Below are positions 57,775 to 64,000 of a stretch of 64,000 nucleotides of DNA, piece by piece. The stretch lies in assembly GCA_964247735.1 (NCBI GenBank), contig CAXTVS010000001.1:1-64000 (forward strand), given 5' to 3'. The DNA is from Lichenicola sp964247735. Its GTDB lineage: Bacteria > Pseudomonadota > Alphaproteobacteria > Acetobacterales > Acetobacteraceae. The number at the start of each line of letters is the position of its first letter. The first letter of the stretch is position 1. A model generated the notes under the pieces. The model had not been told where the DNA came from. It saw nothing but the letters and a program-made list of their open reading frames with translations, and did no database searches. The position numbers were made by a program, and so were the translations under genes.

Positions 57775-58517
57775 CGGAGGTCGCGCAGCCGGTACCAGCC
57801 GATGCCGATCCATTCGTGCAGCGCGAAGTAGCTGCGCTGCCAGGCGGACACGCGCGGCAGCAGGATGCCGGCCAGCACGACGAGCCCGCTCCCGCCGCCG
57901 CCGGCCGACGGATAGCCCGTCCGCCAGACCGCCGCCGGAATGGCAAGGAGGCCGCTGTGGCGGAAGGCGAGCAGGCTGCGCCGCATGTGCCAGGCCTGCG
58001 TCACCACCAGCACCCTGCGTATGCCGAAGGGCGCCAGCAGGACTTCGCTGTCCCGCGCGTTGTCCCAGGTATCGGTCGAGCGCGTCTCGACCCAGCGCGC
58101 CGGCACCCCGAAGTCGCGTTGCAGGCTGTCCGCCATCACCGTCCCGATCGGCGGCCCGCCGCGCCAGGCGGGGCCGCCGGTGACCGCGACCGGCAGGCCG
58201 CTGCGACGCGCCAGGGCGGCCCCGTCGCGCAGCCGGTCCAGGGTCAGCGGCCCGGGCACCGCCGTCCCGCTCCCATCCCGGTCCAGGTCGCCGCCCAGGA
58301 CCAGGATCGCCTGGGCGCCGTCGAGCCGGGTCGGCGGCACGCCCCGCTCCAGCGTGCCGGTCAGGAGGTCGGCGATGCCCGGCATCGCCAGCAGCACGAG
58401 AACCGTCAGCAGAACCGCCGCCGCACCGCGCCGGCGGCGCCACACCGCGAACAGGGCCAGCAGCAGCAGGTTGACCGGCGGCACCACGATCGGCGTCAGC
58501 AGGGCGCTCAGACTCAT
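57765..58517 (-). CDS. YdcF/SanA-like DUF218 membrane protein
   Basis: A 250-residue protein with two N-terminal hydrophobic helices (residues about 3-24 and 30-50) and a periplasmic or cytoplasmic DUF218 domain: AILVLGGDLDRDGSG, GLPVAVTGGPAWRG, TRSTDTWDNARDSEVLL and VVTQAWHMRRSLLAFRHSG. ElyC/SanA/YdcF proteins affect undecaprenyl-phosphate-dependent envelope synthesis, so the position in a polysaccharide locus makes sense. The ATG at 58517 gives a standard membrane N-terminus; the much longer frame upstream is antisense to the next gene. Confidence 0.85.
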   Translation of the reverse strand: MSLSALLTPIVVPPVNLLLLALFAVWRRRRGAAAVLLTVLVLLAMPGIADLLTGTLERGVPPTRLDGAQAILVLGGDLDRDGSGTAVPGPLTLDRLRDGAALARRSGLPVAVTGGPAWRGGPPIGTVMADSLQRDFGVPARWVETRSTDTWDNARDSEVLLAPFGIRRVLVVTQAWHMRRSLLAFRHSGLLAIPAAVWRTGYPSAGGGGSGLVVLAGILLPRVSAWQRSYFALHEWIGIGWYRLRDLRWR

Positions 58518-58544
58518 GCAGCGCGTCGAATCATGCAGCGCGTC
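58515..58544. repeat. 13-base direct repeat at the YdcF-like gene start
   Basis: CATGCAGCGCGTC occurs at 58515-58527 and again at 58532-58544, a 17-base period covering the start codon and the leader of the leftward YdcF-like gene. It may be a small duplication or a regulator site. Confidence 0.5.
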
Positions 58545-58685
58545 CGGCCCGGTCTGCCATAGGCTCTCCAACCGCGTTCCGTCCGACCCGGCCGGGACAT
58601 GCACGGCATGATCCGCTACCCCGGGCGCGGCGGCAACGGCGTCCCGGACCGGCATGCAGGGCCCAGGATCGGAGTTGATGCCACG

Positions 58686-59837
58686 ATGCGGGTGACGATC
58701 GAGACGCCGGACCTGTCGCCGGCCGGGATCCGCGCGCTCGGGCACCACTGGCGCGACCTGGAGCAGCGGTCGTCGTGCTCGTTCTTCCAGTCCTGGAGCT
58801 GGATCGGCTGCCGCGTCGGCGAACGGTTCGACGCGCCGCGCCTGGTCCGCGCCACCGCGAACGGCGCCACGGTCGGGCTCGCCCTGTTCAACCGCCACGA
58901 GCTGCGGCTGGCGCGCCGCGTCGCGCTGGACGCGTTGTGGCTGCACCAGACCGGCGACCCGGCCGAGGACAGCGTGTTCGTCGAGCACAACGGGCCGCTG
59001 GTGGCCGACAACGAGCCGGGCGCGGCACGTGCCATGCTCCGGACCGCCCTGCGCGAGTGCGGCCTCGTGGTCCTGGGCGGGGTCGGCGACCCGGTGCGGC
59101 AGGCGGCGCGCGGGCTGGGGGTCCGCCACGGGCGCGAACGGCGGGACGCGCCCTATGCGTCGCTCCAGCCGGATGGCGCCGCCGCTTGGCAGGCGCGGCG
59201 CGGCGGCTCCACCCGTGCCCAGCTCGCGCGGTCGCGGCGGCGGATGGAGGCGCACGGGCCGGTGTCCTGGCACCGGGCGCAGGACGAGGCGGAAGCGGAT
59301 GCGTTCCTGGACGGGCTGGCCGCCCTGCACCAGCGATCCTGGACCCGGCGCGGCCGGCCGGGGGCGTTCGCCGAGCCCGCGTTCCGCCGGTTCCATGCCG
59401 GCCTGATCCGGCACGCCCTGCCGCGCGGCGAGGTGGCGCTGTGGCGGCTGTCTGCCGGGGGCATCCCGCTCGCCTATCTCTACAACTTCCACTGGCGCGA
59501 CACGGTGCTGGCGTACCAGAGCGGCATCGACACCGGGCTGCCCGGCACCTCGCCCGGGCTCGTCGCCCACGCATGGGCGGTCGCCGACGCCGGGTCCTCG
59601 GGCGTCGCGCGCTACGACCTCCTCGGCGGCGACGCCCGCTACAAGCGCAGCCTCGGCGACCAGGCGGTCACCCTGCACTGGATCGAGCTCGCCTCCCTGC
59701 GCCACGGGCGCGGCTGGCTGGCGCTCGGCCTGCGCATCCTGTCGGCGCTGCGCCGCCGGATTGAGCCACGCCGGAACGGTCCGCACGCCGTGCCGCGCGG
59801 GGCTTGCCGTGATCCTGCGAATGGTCCAGACCTATGA
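58686..59837 (+). CDS. FemAB/CelD-type GNAT acyltransferase
   Basis: A 383-residue protein of the CelD/BcsL acetyltransferase group. It begins RVTIETPDLSPAGIRALGHH and shows CSFFQSWSWIGCRVG, LWLHQTGDPAEDSVFVEHNG, the helix HQRSWTRRGRPGAF, and the core GNAT strands IPLAYLYNFHWRDTVLAYQSG with the terminal block YDLLGGDARYKRSLG. It is the third enzyme of this kind in the locus. The ATG at 58686 is chosen as the first Met before conserved sequence; earlier in-frame starts at 58599 and 58608 would add unconserved Gly/Arg-rich residues. Divergent from the YdcF-like gene. Confidence 0.8.
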   Translation: MRVTIETPDLSPAGIRALGHHWRDLEQRSSCSFFQSWSWIGCRVGERFDAPRLVRATANGATVGLALFNRHELRLARRVALDALWLHQTGDPAEDSVFVEHNGPLVADNEPGAARAMLRTALRECGLVVLGGVGDPVRQAARGLGVRHGRERRDAPYASLQPDGAAAWQARRGGSTRAQLARSRRRMEAHGPVSWHRAQDEAEADAFLDGLAALHQRSWTRRGRPGAFAEPAFRRFHAGLIRHALPRGEVALWRLSAGGIPLAYLYNFHWRDTVLAYQSGIDTGLPGTSPGLVAHAWAVADAGSSGVARYDLLGGDARYKRSLGDQAVTLHWIELASLRHGRGWLALGLRILSALRRRIEPRRNGPHAVPRGACRDPANGPDL

Positions 59838-59873
59838 CGCCGTCTCGAACTCCCGCAACACCGGCGGTCGCGT

Positions 59874-60038
59874 ATGAGTAGGACAGACAACCGCGCCGCA
59901 ATGGTCCTGCTGTCCCGGTTTCGTCGCCAGTTCAGCTCGAACGGCCCTCTTGCCTGGCCGGCGGCGGCACTGCTGATCCTCGGGCTTTCGGCAGGGCTCT
60001 GGATCGGCATCCTTTATCTTGCCTGGCGGCTGCTGTAG
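59874..60038 (+). CDS. Small single-pass membrane protein (54 aa)
   Basis: ATG at 59874 to TAG at 60036-60038. The first 22 residues are basic and polar (MSRTDNRAAMVLLSRFRRQF), then PLAWPAAALLILGLSAGLW and IGILYLAWRLL form a long hydrophobic helix reaching the C-terminus, giving a C-terminal tail anchor with cytoplasmic N-terminus. It lies between the GNAT gene (36 bases upstream) and the beta-helix gene (67 bases downstream), all rightward. No family recognised; called from composition and position. Confidence 0.5.
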   Translation: MSRTDNRAAMVLLSRFRRQFSSNGPLAWPAAALLILGLSAGLWIGILYLAWRLL

Positions 60039-60105
60039 GCGCAGGAAACGTTGCGCCCGGGCGACGATTCCCCGTCCCTGGCGTCCGGTTCGCGGGAGAA
60101 GACAG

Positions 60106-61083
60106 GTGCAGGCTCCACACGAGCAAGACCGTTCGCGGCGCCGGCCGGGGGTGCTGCGCACGGGATCCGCGATCGGCACGATCGCCTGCCTGCTCCTGCA
60201 CGCGTCCTCTGCCGGCGCGCGCACCCTGTCCGCCGGCGCCGGCGGGACCTATCCCACGCCCAGTGCTGCCATCGCCGCCGCCCAGCCGGGCGACGTCGTG
60301 CACATCGCCAAGGGGCAGTACTTCGACTGCGCGACCGTGTCGCAGGACCGCCTGACGATCGAGGGCGACGGGCCGGACACGGTGCTGACCGACAAGACCT
60401 GCGGCGGCAAGGCGCTGCTGGTGGTCGACGGGCACGACGTGACGATACGCAACCTGACCCTGCAGCGCGCGCGCGTCCCCGACGGCAACGGCGCCGGCAT
60501 ACGCGCCGAGGGCGGCAACCTCCTGGTGGACGGCGTCCGCTTCGTCAACAACCAGGACGGCATCCTGGCCGCCGACAACCGCGACGCGACGATCCGCATC
60601 CTCCACAGCGAGTTCCTCGACAACGGCAGCTGCCAGAACGGCGGCGGCTGCGCGCACGGCGTCTACGTCAACACGCTCGCGCTGCTGCACATCGAGAATT
60701 CGCGCTTCTTCGACACGCACGAGGGCCACCACGTCAAGTCGCGCGCGCTGCGCACCGAGATCCTGGACACCAGCATCGAGGACGGCCCGGACGGCACCTC
60801 CAGCTACCTGGTCGACATCCCCAACGGCGGCAGCCTGCTGATCGACGGCGGCACGATGGAAAAGGGACCGCACTGCACCAACCACGGCGCCGCGATCTCC
60901 ATCGGCGAGGAAGGGGTGGACCGTCCCAGCGACACGATCGTGGTGCGCAACACCCGTTTCCGCAACGACATGGACCAACCGACCACCTTTGTCCGCAACA
61001 TCACCGCGACCCCGGTGCAGCTGGTCGGCGACACGCTGACGGGCCAGGTGCGCCCTTTGGAGGGGGACGGCTCGACGCGCTGA
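60106..61083 (+). CDS. Right-handed beta-helix protein (exported), paralogue of the large beta-helix protein
   Basis: A 325-residue exported protein. The GTG at 60106 has an ideal GGGAG seven bases upstream; a basic N-region and hydrophobic core (TGSAIGTIACLLLHASSAGA) form a signal peptide cleaved near residue 42. The mature domain is a parallel beta-helix: TYPTPSAAIAAAQPGDVVHI, NGAGIRAEGGNLLVDGVRF, NNQDGILAADNRDATIRIL, GHHVKSRALRTEILD and SYLVDIPNGGSLLIDGGTM. These blocks align in order with residues about 85-330 of the protein at 12691-15882. Pectate-lyase/epimerase-like folds suggest polysaccharide binding or remodelling; no catalytic set is evident. Confidence 0.85.
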   Translation: MQAPHEQDRSRRRPGVLRTGSAIGTIACLLLHASSAGARTLSAGAGGTYPTPSAAIAAAQPGDVVHIAKGQYFDCATVSQDRLTIEGDGPDTVLTDKTCGGKALLVVDGHDVTIRNLTLQRARVPDGNGAGIRAEGGNLLVDGVRFVNNQDGILAADNRDATIRILHSEFLDNGSCQNGGGCAHGVYVNTLALLHIENSRFFDTHEGHHVKSRALRTEILDTSIEDGPDGTSSYLVDIPNGGSLLIDGGTMEKGPHCTNHGAAISIGEEGVDRPSDTIVVRNTRFRNDMDQPTTFVRNITATPVQLVGDTLTGQVRPLEGDGSTR

Positions 61084-61166
61084 TCGTGGACGCGAAGCTG
61101 CGCGCGCACGCCATGCTGTCGGCCGTCCGGCACCTGCTCGGCCGTCTGCGCCGGATGGTCTGAGCG

Positions 61167-62384
61167 ATGACGCCCGGACCCGTCCGGCGGGTGTTCCTCC
61201 TTTGCCAGCGCGTGCCCTATCCGCCCGACCGCGGCGACAAGATCGCCACCTTCCACCTGCTTCGGCACATGGCGCGCACGCACGAGGTGCACGTGCTCTG
61301 CCTCGCCGACGGGGCCGCGGACCTCCGCAACGTGTCCGGGCTCGACGGCCTGGCCGCCAGCGTGAACGCCGTTCAGGTCAGCGCCTGGCGCAGCCTGTGG
61401 CGGGCGTTCGTCGCGCTGTTCTCCGCCCGACCGCTGTCGGTGTCGATGCTGGACGAGCCGGCGCTGCACGCGGCGATGCGCGACGCGGTCGCGCGGCTGC
61501 AACCGGACGTGCTGTTCGTGTACAGCTCCACGGTGGCGCAATACGCCGAGCCGTTCGACCGGCCGACGCGGATCATCCACTTCGCCGACCTGGATTCGCA
61601 GAAGTGGCTTGCCCTGTCCCGGCGCACCTCCCCGCCGATGCGCTGGATCTACGCCATCGAGGCGCGCCGGATGCTGCGCTACGAGCGCAGGCTGGCCCGC
61701 CATTTCTCGCGCTCGTTCGTCTGCACCGAACGGGAAGCCGAGGATTTCCGCCGGCTCCTGCCGGGGCAGGCGGTCGAGGTCCTGCGCAACGGGATCGACC
61801 TCGCGTTCTTCCGGTCGACCGGCGGCCCGCGGCGGCCCGGCGCGCTCGTCTTCACCGGGGTGATGAGCTACCCGCCGAACGTCGACGCGATGGCGTGGTT
61901 CTGCGAGGGGATCCTGCCGCTGGTGCGCGCCGAGGTCCCGGAGGTCACGCTGACCATCTGCGGCAGCGCGCCCTCGCGCCGCGTGCGGCGCCTGGCGCGC
62001 CTTCCGGGCGTCACCGTGACGGGACGGGTGCCGGACGTGCGGCCATACCTGGACCGGGCCTCGCTGTTCGTGGCCCCGCTCCGGCTCGGGCGCGGCATCC
62101 AGAACAAGCTGCTGGAGGCGATGGCGATGGGGCTGCCGGTGGTCACCACGCAGGCCGCCCTGCACGCGACCGGGATCCCGCCCGGCGCCGGCATCGTCGC
62201 CGCCGACACTCCGGCCGCCTTTGCCGCGGCGGTGGCGGCCCTGCTGCGCGACGACGCCGGGCGCCGGCGGATGGAGCAGAAGGCCCGCGCCGTGCTGGAA
62301 GCGGGGCTCGACTGGGACACGGTGCTGGCTGGCAGCGGCGACTTCCTGTCGGCGCCGCGTCCGGCCGCCGCGGGCGCGGCCTGA
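61167..62384 (+). CDS. PEP-CTERM/EpsH1-associated sugar transferase (GT4)
   Basis: A 405-residue GT4 enzyme matching the sugar transferase tied to the PEP-CTERM/EpsH1 system (TIGR03087). The N-terminus has the hallmark LLCQRVPYPPDRGDKIATFHLLRH and HVLCLADGAADL; the middle has HFADLDSQKWLALS and FVCTEREAEDF; the donor domain has LVFTGVMSYPPNVDAMAWFC, FVAPLRLGRGIQNKLLEAMA and PVVTTQAALHATG. The donor sugar is unknown. It lies 83 bases after the beta-helix gene and 10 bases before another GT4. Confidence 0.93.
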   Translation: MTPGPVRRVFLLCQRVPYPPDRGDKIATFHLLRHMARTHEVHVLCLADGAADLRNVSGLDGLAASVNAVQVSAWRSLWRAFVALFSARPLSVSMLDEPALHAAMRDAVARLQPDVLFVYSSTVAQYAEPFDRPTRIIHFADLDSQKWLALSRRTSPPMRWIYAIEARRMLRYERRLARHFSRSFVCTEREAEDFRRLLPGQAVEVLRNGIDLAFFRSTGGPRRPGALVFTGVMSYPPNVDAMAWFCEGILPLVRAEVPEVTLTICGSAPSRRVRRLARLPGVTVTGRVPDVRPYLDRASLFVAPLRLGRGIQNKLLEAMAMGLPVVTTQAALHATGIPPGAGIVAADTPAAFAAAVAALLRDDAGRRRMEQKARAVLEAGLDWDTVLAGSGDFLSAPRPAAAGAA

Positions 62385-62394
62385 CCGCCGGCCC

Positions 62395-63561
62395 ATGCGC
62401 ATCCTGTTCCACCACCGGATCGCATCGCGCGACGGCCAGTCGGTCCACCTCGACGAGCTGGTGGCGGCACTCCGGCGCCAGGGCCACGAGACGATCCTGG
62501 TCGGGCCGCCCGGGCTGATGAACGCCCGCTTCGGCGGCGGCAGCCGGCTGGTGGCGCGGATCAAGCGCCTGATCCCCGGCGCGCTCTACGAGCTGCTGGA
62601 GCTTGCCTACAACATCCCCGCCTTTCTCCGCCTGTCCGCAGCGGCGCGCGCCCATCGCCCGGACATCATCTACGAGCGCTACAGCCTGTTCCTGTTCGCA
62701 GGCGCCTGGGTGCGTCGCCGCTCCGGACTGCCGCTGCTGCTGGAGGTCAACGCCCCCCTGTTCGAGGAACGCGCGCGCCATGACGGGCTCCGCCTGCACC
62801 GGCTCGGCCGCCTGGCGCAGCGCTCCTTGTGGCGCGGCGCCGACCGCGTGCTGCCGGTCACCGCGGTGCTGGGCCGGATGATCGAGGGCTACGGCGTGCC
62901 GCGCGACCGGATCGCCGTGATCCCGAACGGCATCGACCCCGACCGCTTCGCGACAGTGCTCGATCCGGCCGCGGCCAAGGCCAGGCTCGGCCTGCCGCAG
63001 CGCCTGGTGCTCGGCTTCACCGGCTTCGTGCGCGGCTGGAACGCGGTGCACCGGCTGATCGACTTCGCGGCCGTGCACCGCGACCGGTTCGACCTGCAGG
63101 TCCTGGTGGTCGGCGACGGGCCGGCGCGGGCCTCGCTGCAGGAGCATGCGCGGCGGCTGGGCGTGGCGGACCGGCTGTCCATCACCGGCGTGGTCGCCCG
63201 CGACGACGTCGCACGGCACGTGTCCGCCTTCGACATCGCCGTGATCCCCGGCCTCACGCCGTACGCCTCGCCGCTCAAGCTGTTCGAGTACCTCCAGCTC
63301 GGCCGCGCGGTCGTGGCGCCGGATCTCGACGCCATCCGCGAGATCCTCACCGACGGACAGGACGCGCTGCTGTTCGACCCGGCGGCGGAGCACGGCCTGG
63401 AAGCGGCGCTGCTCCGGCTGTGCGAGGACGCGCCGCTGCGTGCCCGCCTGGGACGTGCCGGCCCGGACACGATCCGGTCCCGGTCGCTGACCTGGGCGCG
63501 CAACGCTGAACGGATCGCAGCGCTCGGCCAGGCGCTGCTTCGGACCGGCCGTCCGGCCTAG
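62395..63561 (+). CDS. Glycosyltransferase family 4 (GT-B)
   Basis: A 388-residue GT4 enzyme. N-terminal: RILFHHRIASRDGQSVHLDELV and YERYSLFLFAGAWVRRRSGL. Donor domain: LVLGFTGFVRGWNAVHRLIDF, VVGDGPARASLQEHARRLG, SAFDIAVIPGLTPYASPLKLFEYLQLG with the catalytic Glu region, then AVVAPDLDAIREIL. This form, with YASPLKLFEYL, is common in exopolysaccharide loci of exosortase A bacteria. The ATG at 62395 follows the upstream GT4 stop by ten bases; the longer frame before it is shadow. Followed by 190 bases with no gene. Confidence 0.88.
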   Translation: MRILFHHRIASRDGQSVHLDELVAALRRQGHETILVGPPGLMNARFGGGSRLVARIKRLIPGALYELLELAYNIPAFLRLSAAARAHRPDIIYERYSLFLFAGAWVRRRSGLPLLLEVNAPLFEERARHDGLRLHRLGRLAQRSLWRGADRVLPVTAVLGRMIEGYGVPRDRIAVIPNGIDPDRFATVLDPAAAKARLGLPQRLVLGFTGFVRGWNAVHRLIDFAAVHRDRFDLQVLVVGDGPARASLQEHARRLGVADRLSITGVVARDDVARHVSAFDIAVIPGLTPYASPLKLFEYLQLGRAVVAPDLDAIREILTDGQDALLFDPAAEHGLEAALLRLCEDAPLRARLGRAGPDTIRSRSLTWARNAERIAALGQALLRTGRPA

Positions 63562-63751
63562 AGTCCAAACGCAGGCAGGTCCGCGGCCGACCCCTACCGG
63601 ACTTCCGCTGCTTGCCGAACTGCCTCAAGCTGGTACGCCTCGGACCGAAACAGAAACCTGTGGCCGCGCCATCACCTGGCCGCGCTGGATCACGGGGGTG
63701 GCGTCACCTTCGCCCTGGTCGTGTTGCGCCCTGCCTGCGTCGGCCCGCTGA

Positions 63752-64000
63752 CTACATCTTCTCCTTGGTGCCGCGTCGGATCAACCACCAGTTCACGGGG
63801 TAGGTCGTGGCGAAGCCCAGCACCATCGCCACTTGCATCATCAGCCAGTAGCTCCACGTGGTCGGCGGCAGGCCGGGGAGCAGCCAAGCGCGGAACCCCA
63901 TCCAGGCGAACATGCCGATCTCGTACGCGAGTAGCGACAGCGTATCGACCTTGATCGCCGCCACCAGCCCGTCGCGCAGGCCCAGTCCCTTCATCGGCGC
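63752..64000 (-). CDS. DUF4396 domain membrane protein (5' end beyond the window)
   Basis: At least 82 codons of an open frame running off the right edge. It has the C-terminal DUF4396 pattern: KVDTLSLLAYEIGMFAWMG, then WLMMQVAMVLGFATTYPVNW and WLIRRGTKEKM. Two hydrophobic helices are visible. The Met at 63994 is probably internal since the frame stays open to the edge. The function of this family is not established; it converges with the GT4 gene and is probably unrelated to the polysaccharide locus. Confidence 0.75.
   Translation of the reverse strand, partial: APMKGLGLRDGLVAAIKVDTLSLLAYEIGMFAWMGFRAWLLPGLPPTTWSYWLMMQVAMVLGFATTYPVNWWLIRRGTKEKM

Noticed and set aside
1..64000. Insertion sequences, prophage, tRNA, rRNA or CRISPR features
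   Set aside because: No transposase or integrase frames, no paired terminal inverted repeats and no cloverleaf or rRNA-like stretches were seen, despite a possible acquired block at 21.7-26.5 kb.

Overview
The window is very GC-rich (about 70% by eye) with dense, often overlapping genes and frequent GTG starts. The gene content (branched-chain keto-acid/leucine operon under an Lrp-type regulator, exosortase A/PEP-CTERM exopolysaccharide locus, DUF2171 and DUF4396 proteins) suggests a free-living alphaproteobacterium, perhaps Rhodospirillales/Acetobacteraceae-like. The taxonomy is inference; there is no rRNA or tRNA to anchor it.

Region 1 (188-10483): a leftward catabolic operon bkdA1-bkdA2-bkdB-ivd-mccB-mccA-maoC-CoA ester lyase, with a divergent Lrp/AsnC gene (bkdR-like). 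It decarboxylates branched-chain 2-oxo acids, then takes isovaleryl-CoA to 3-methylglutaconyl-CoA. The usual enoyl-CoA hydratase (LiuC), HMG-CoA lyase and E3 are not in the window; a MaoC hydratase and a CitE-like lyase occupy the end of the operon.

Region 2 (10562-26498): a DUF2171 gene, then the start of a large polysaccharide locus: an O-antigen-ligase-like membrane protein, a large beta-helix protein with a type I secretion tail, an exosortase-A-associated amidotransferase, two GT4 glycosyltransferases flanking a deacetylase, a likely oxidoreductase remnant, and a less GC-rich leftward block (WsaF-like glycosyltransferase, GT2, flippase).

Region 3 (26499-46627): the exosortase A core. 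Leftward: EpsB-type priming transferase, PrsK histidine kinase, PrsR sigma-54 activator, PrsT TPR protein, GT4 and acyltransferase. Rightward: export lipoprotein, Wzc-like chain-length protein, tyrosine kinase, outer-membrane barrel, ExeA-like ATPase, deacetylase, FemAB protein, exosortase A fused to EpsI.

Region 4 (46628-55795): PEP-CTERM substrates and surface-modification genes: three PEP-CTERM proteins, two paralogous methyltransferases, a tandemly duplicated TPR-sulfotransferase and a GH42-like secreted glycosidase. Two of the PEP-CTERM genes carry the same upstream layout, a sigma-54 -24/-12 promoter plus a shared TGT-N11-ACA element about 72 bp upstream, very likely the PrsR regulon signature.

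Region 5 (55802-64000): sugar epimerase, two further FemAB/CelD-type acyltransferases, a YdcF-like membrane protein, a small membrane protein, a second beta-helix protein paralogous to the large one, two GT4 enzymes including the PEP-CTERM/EpsH1-associated one, and an edge-truncated DUF4396 protein.

Together regions 2-5 read as one system: priming, assembly, flipping, polymerisation and export of an exopolysaccharide, sorting of PEP-CTERM proteins into it, and its modification or remodelling, controlled in part by PrsK/PrsR with sigma-54.
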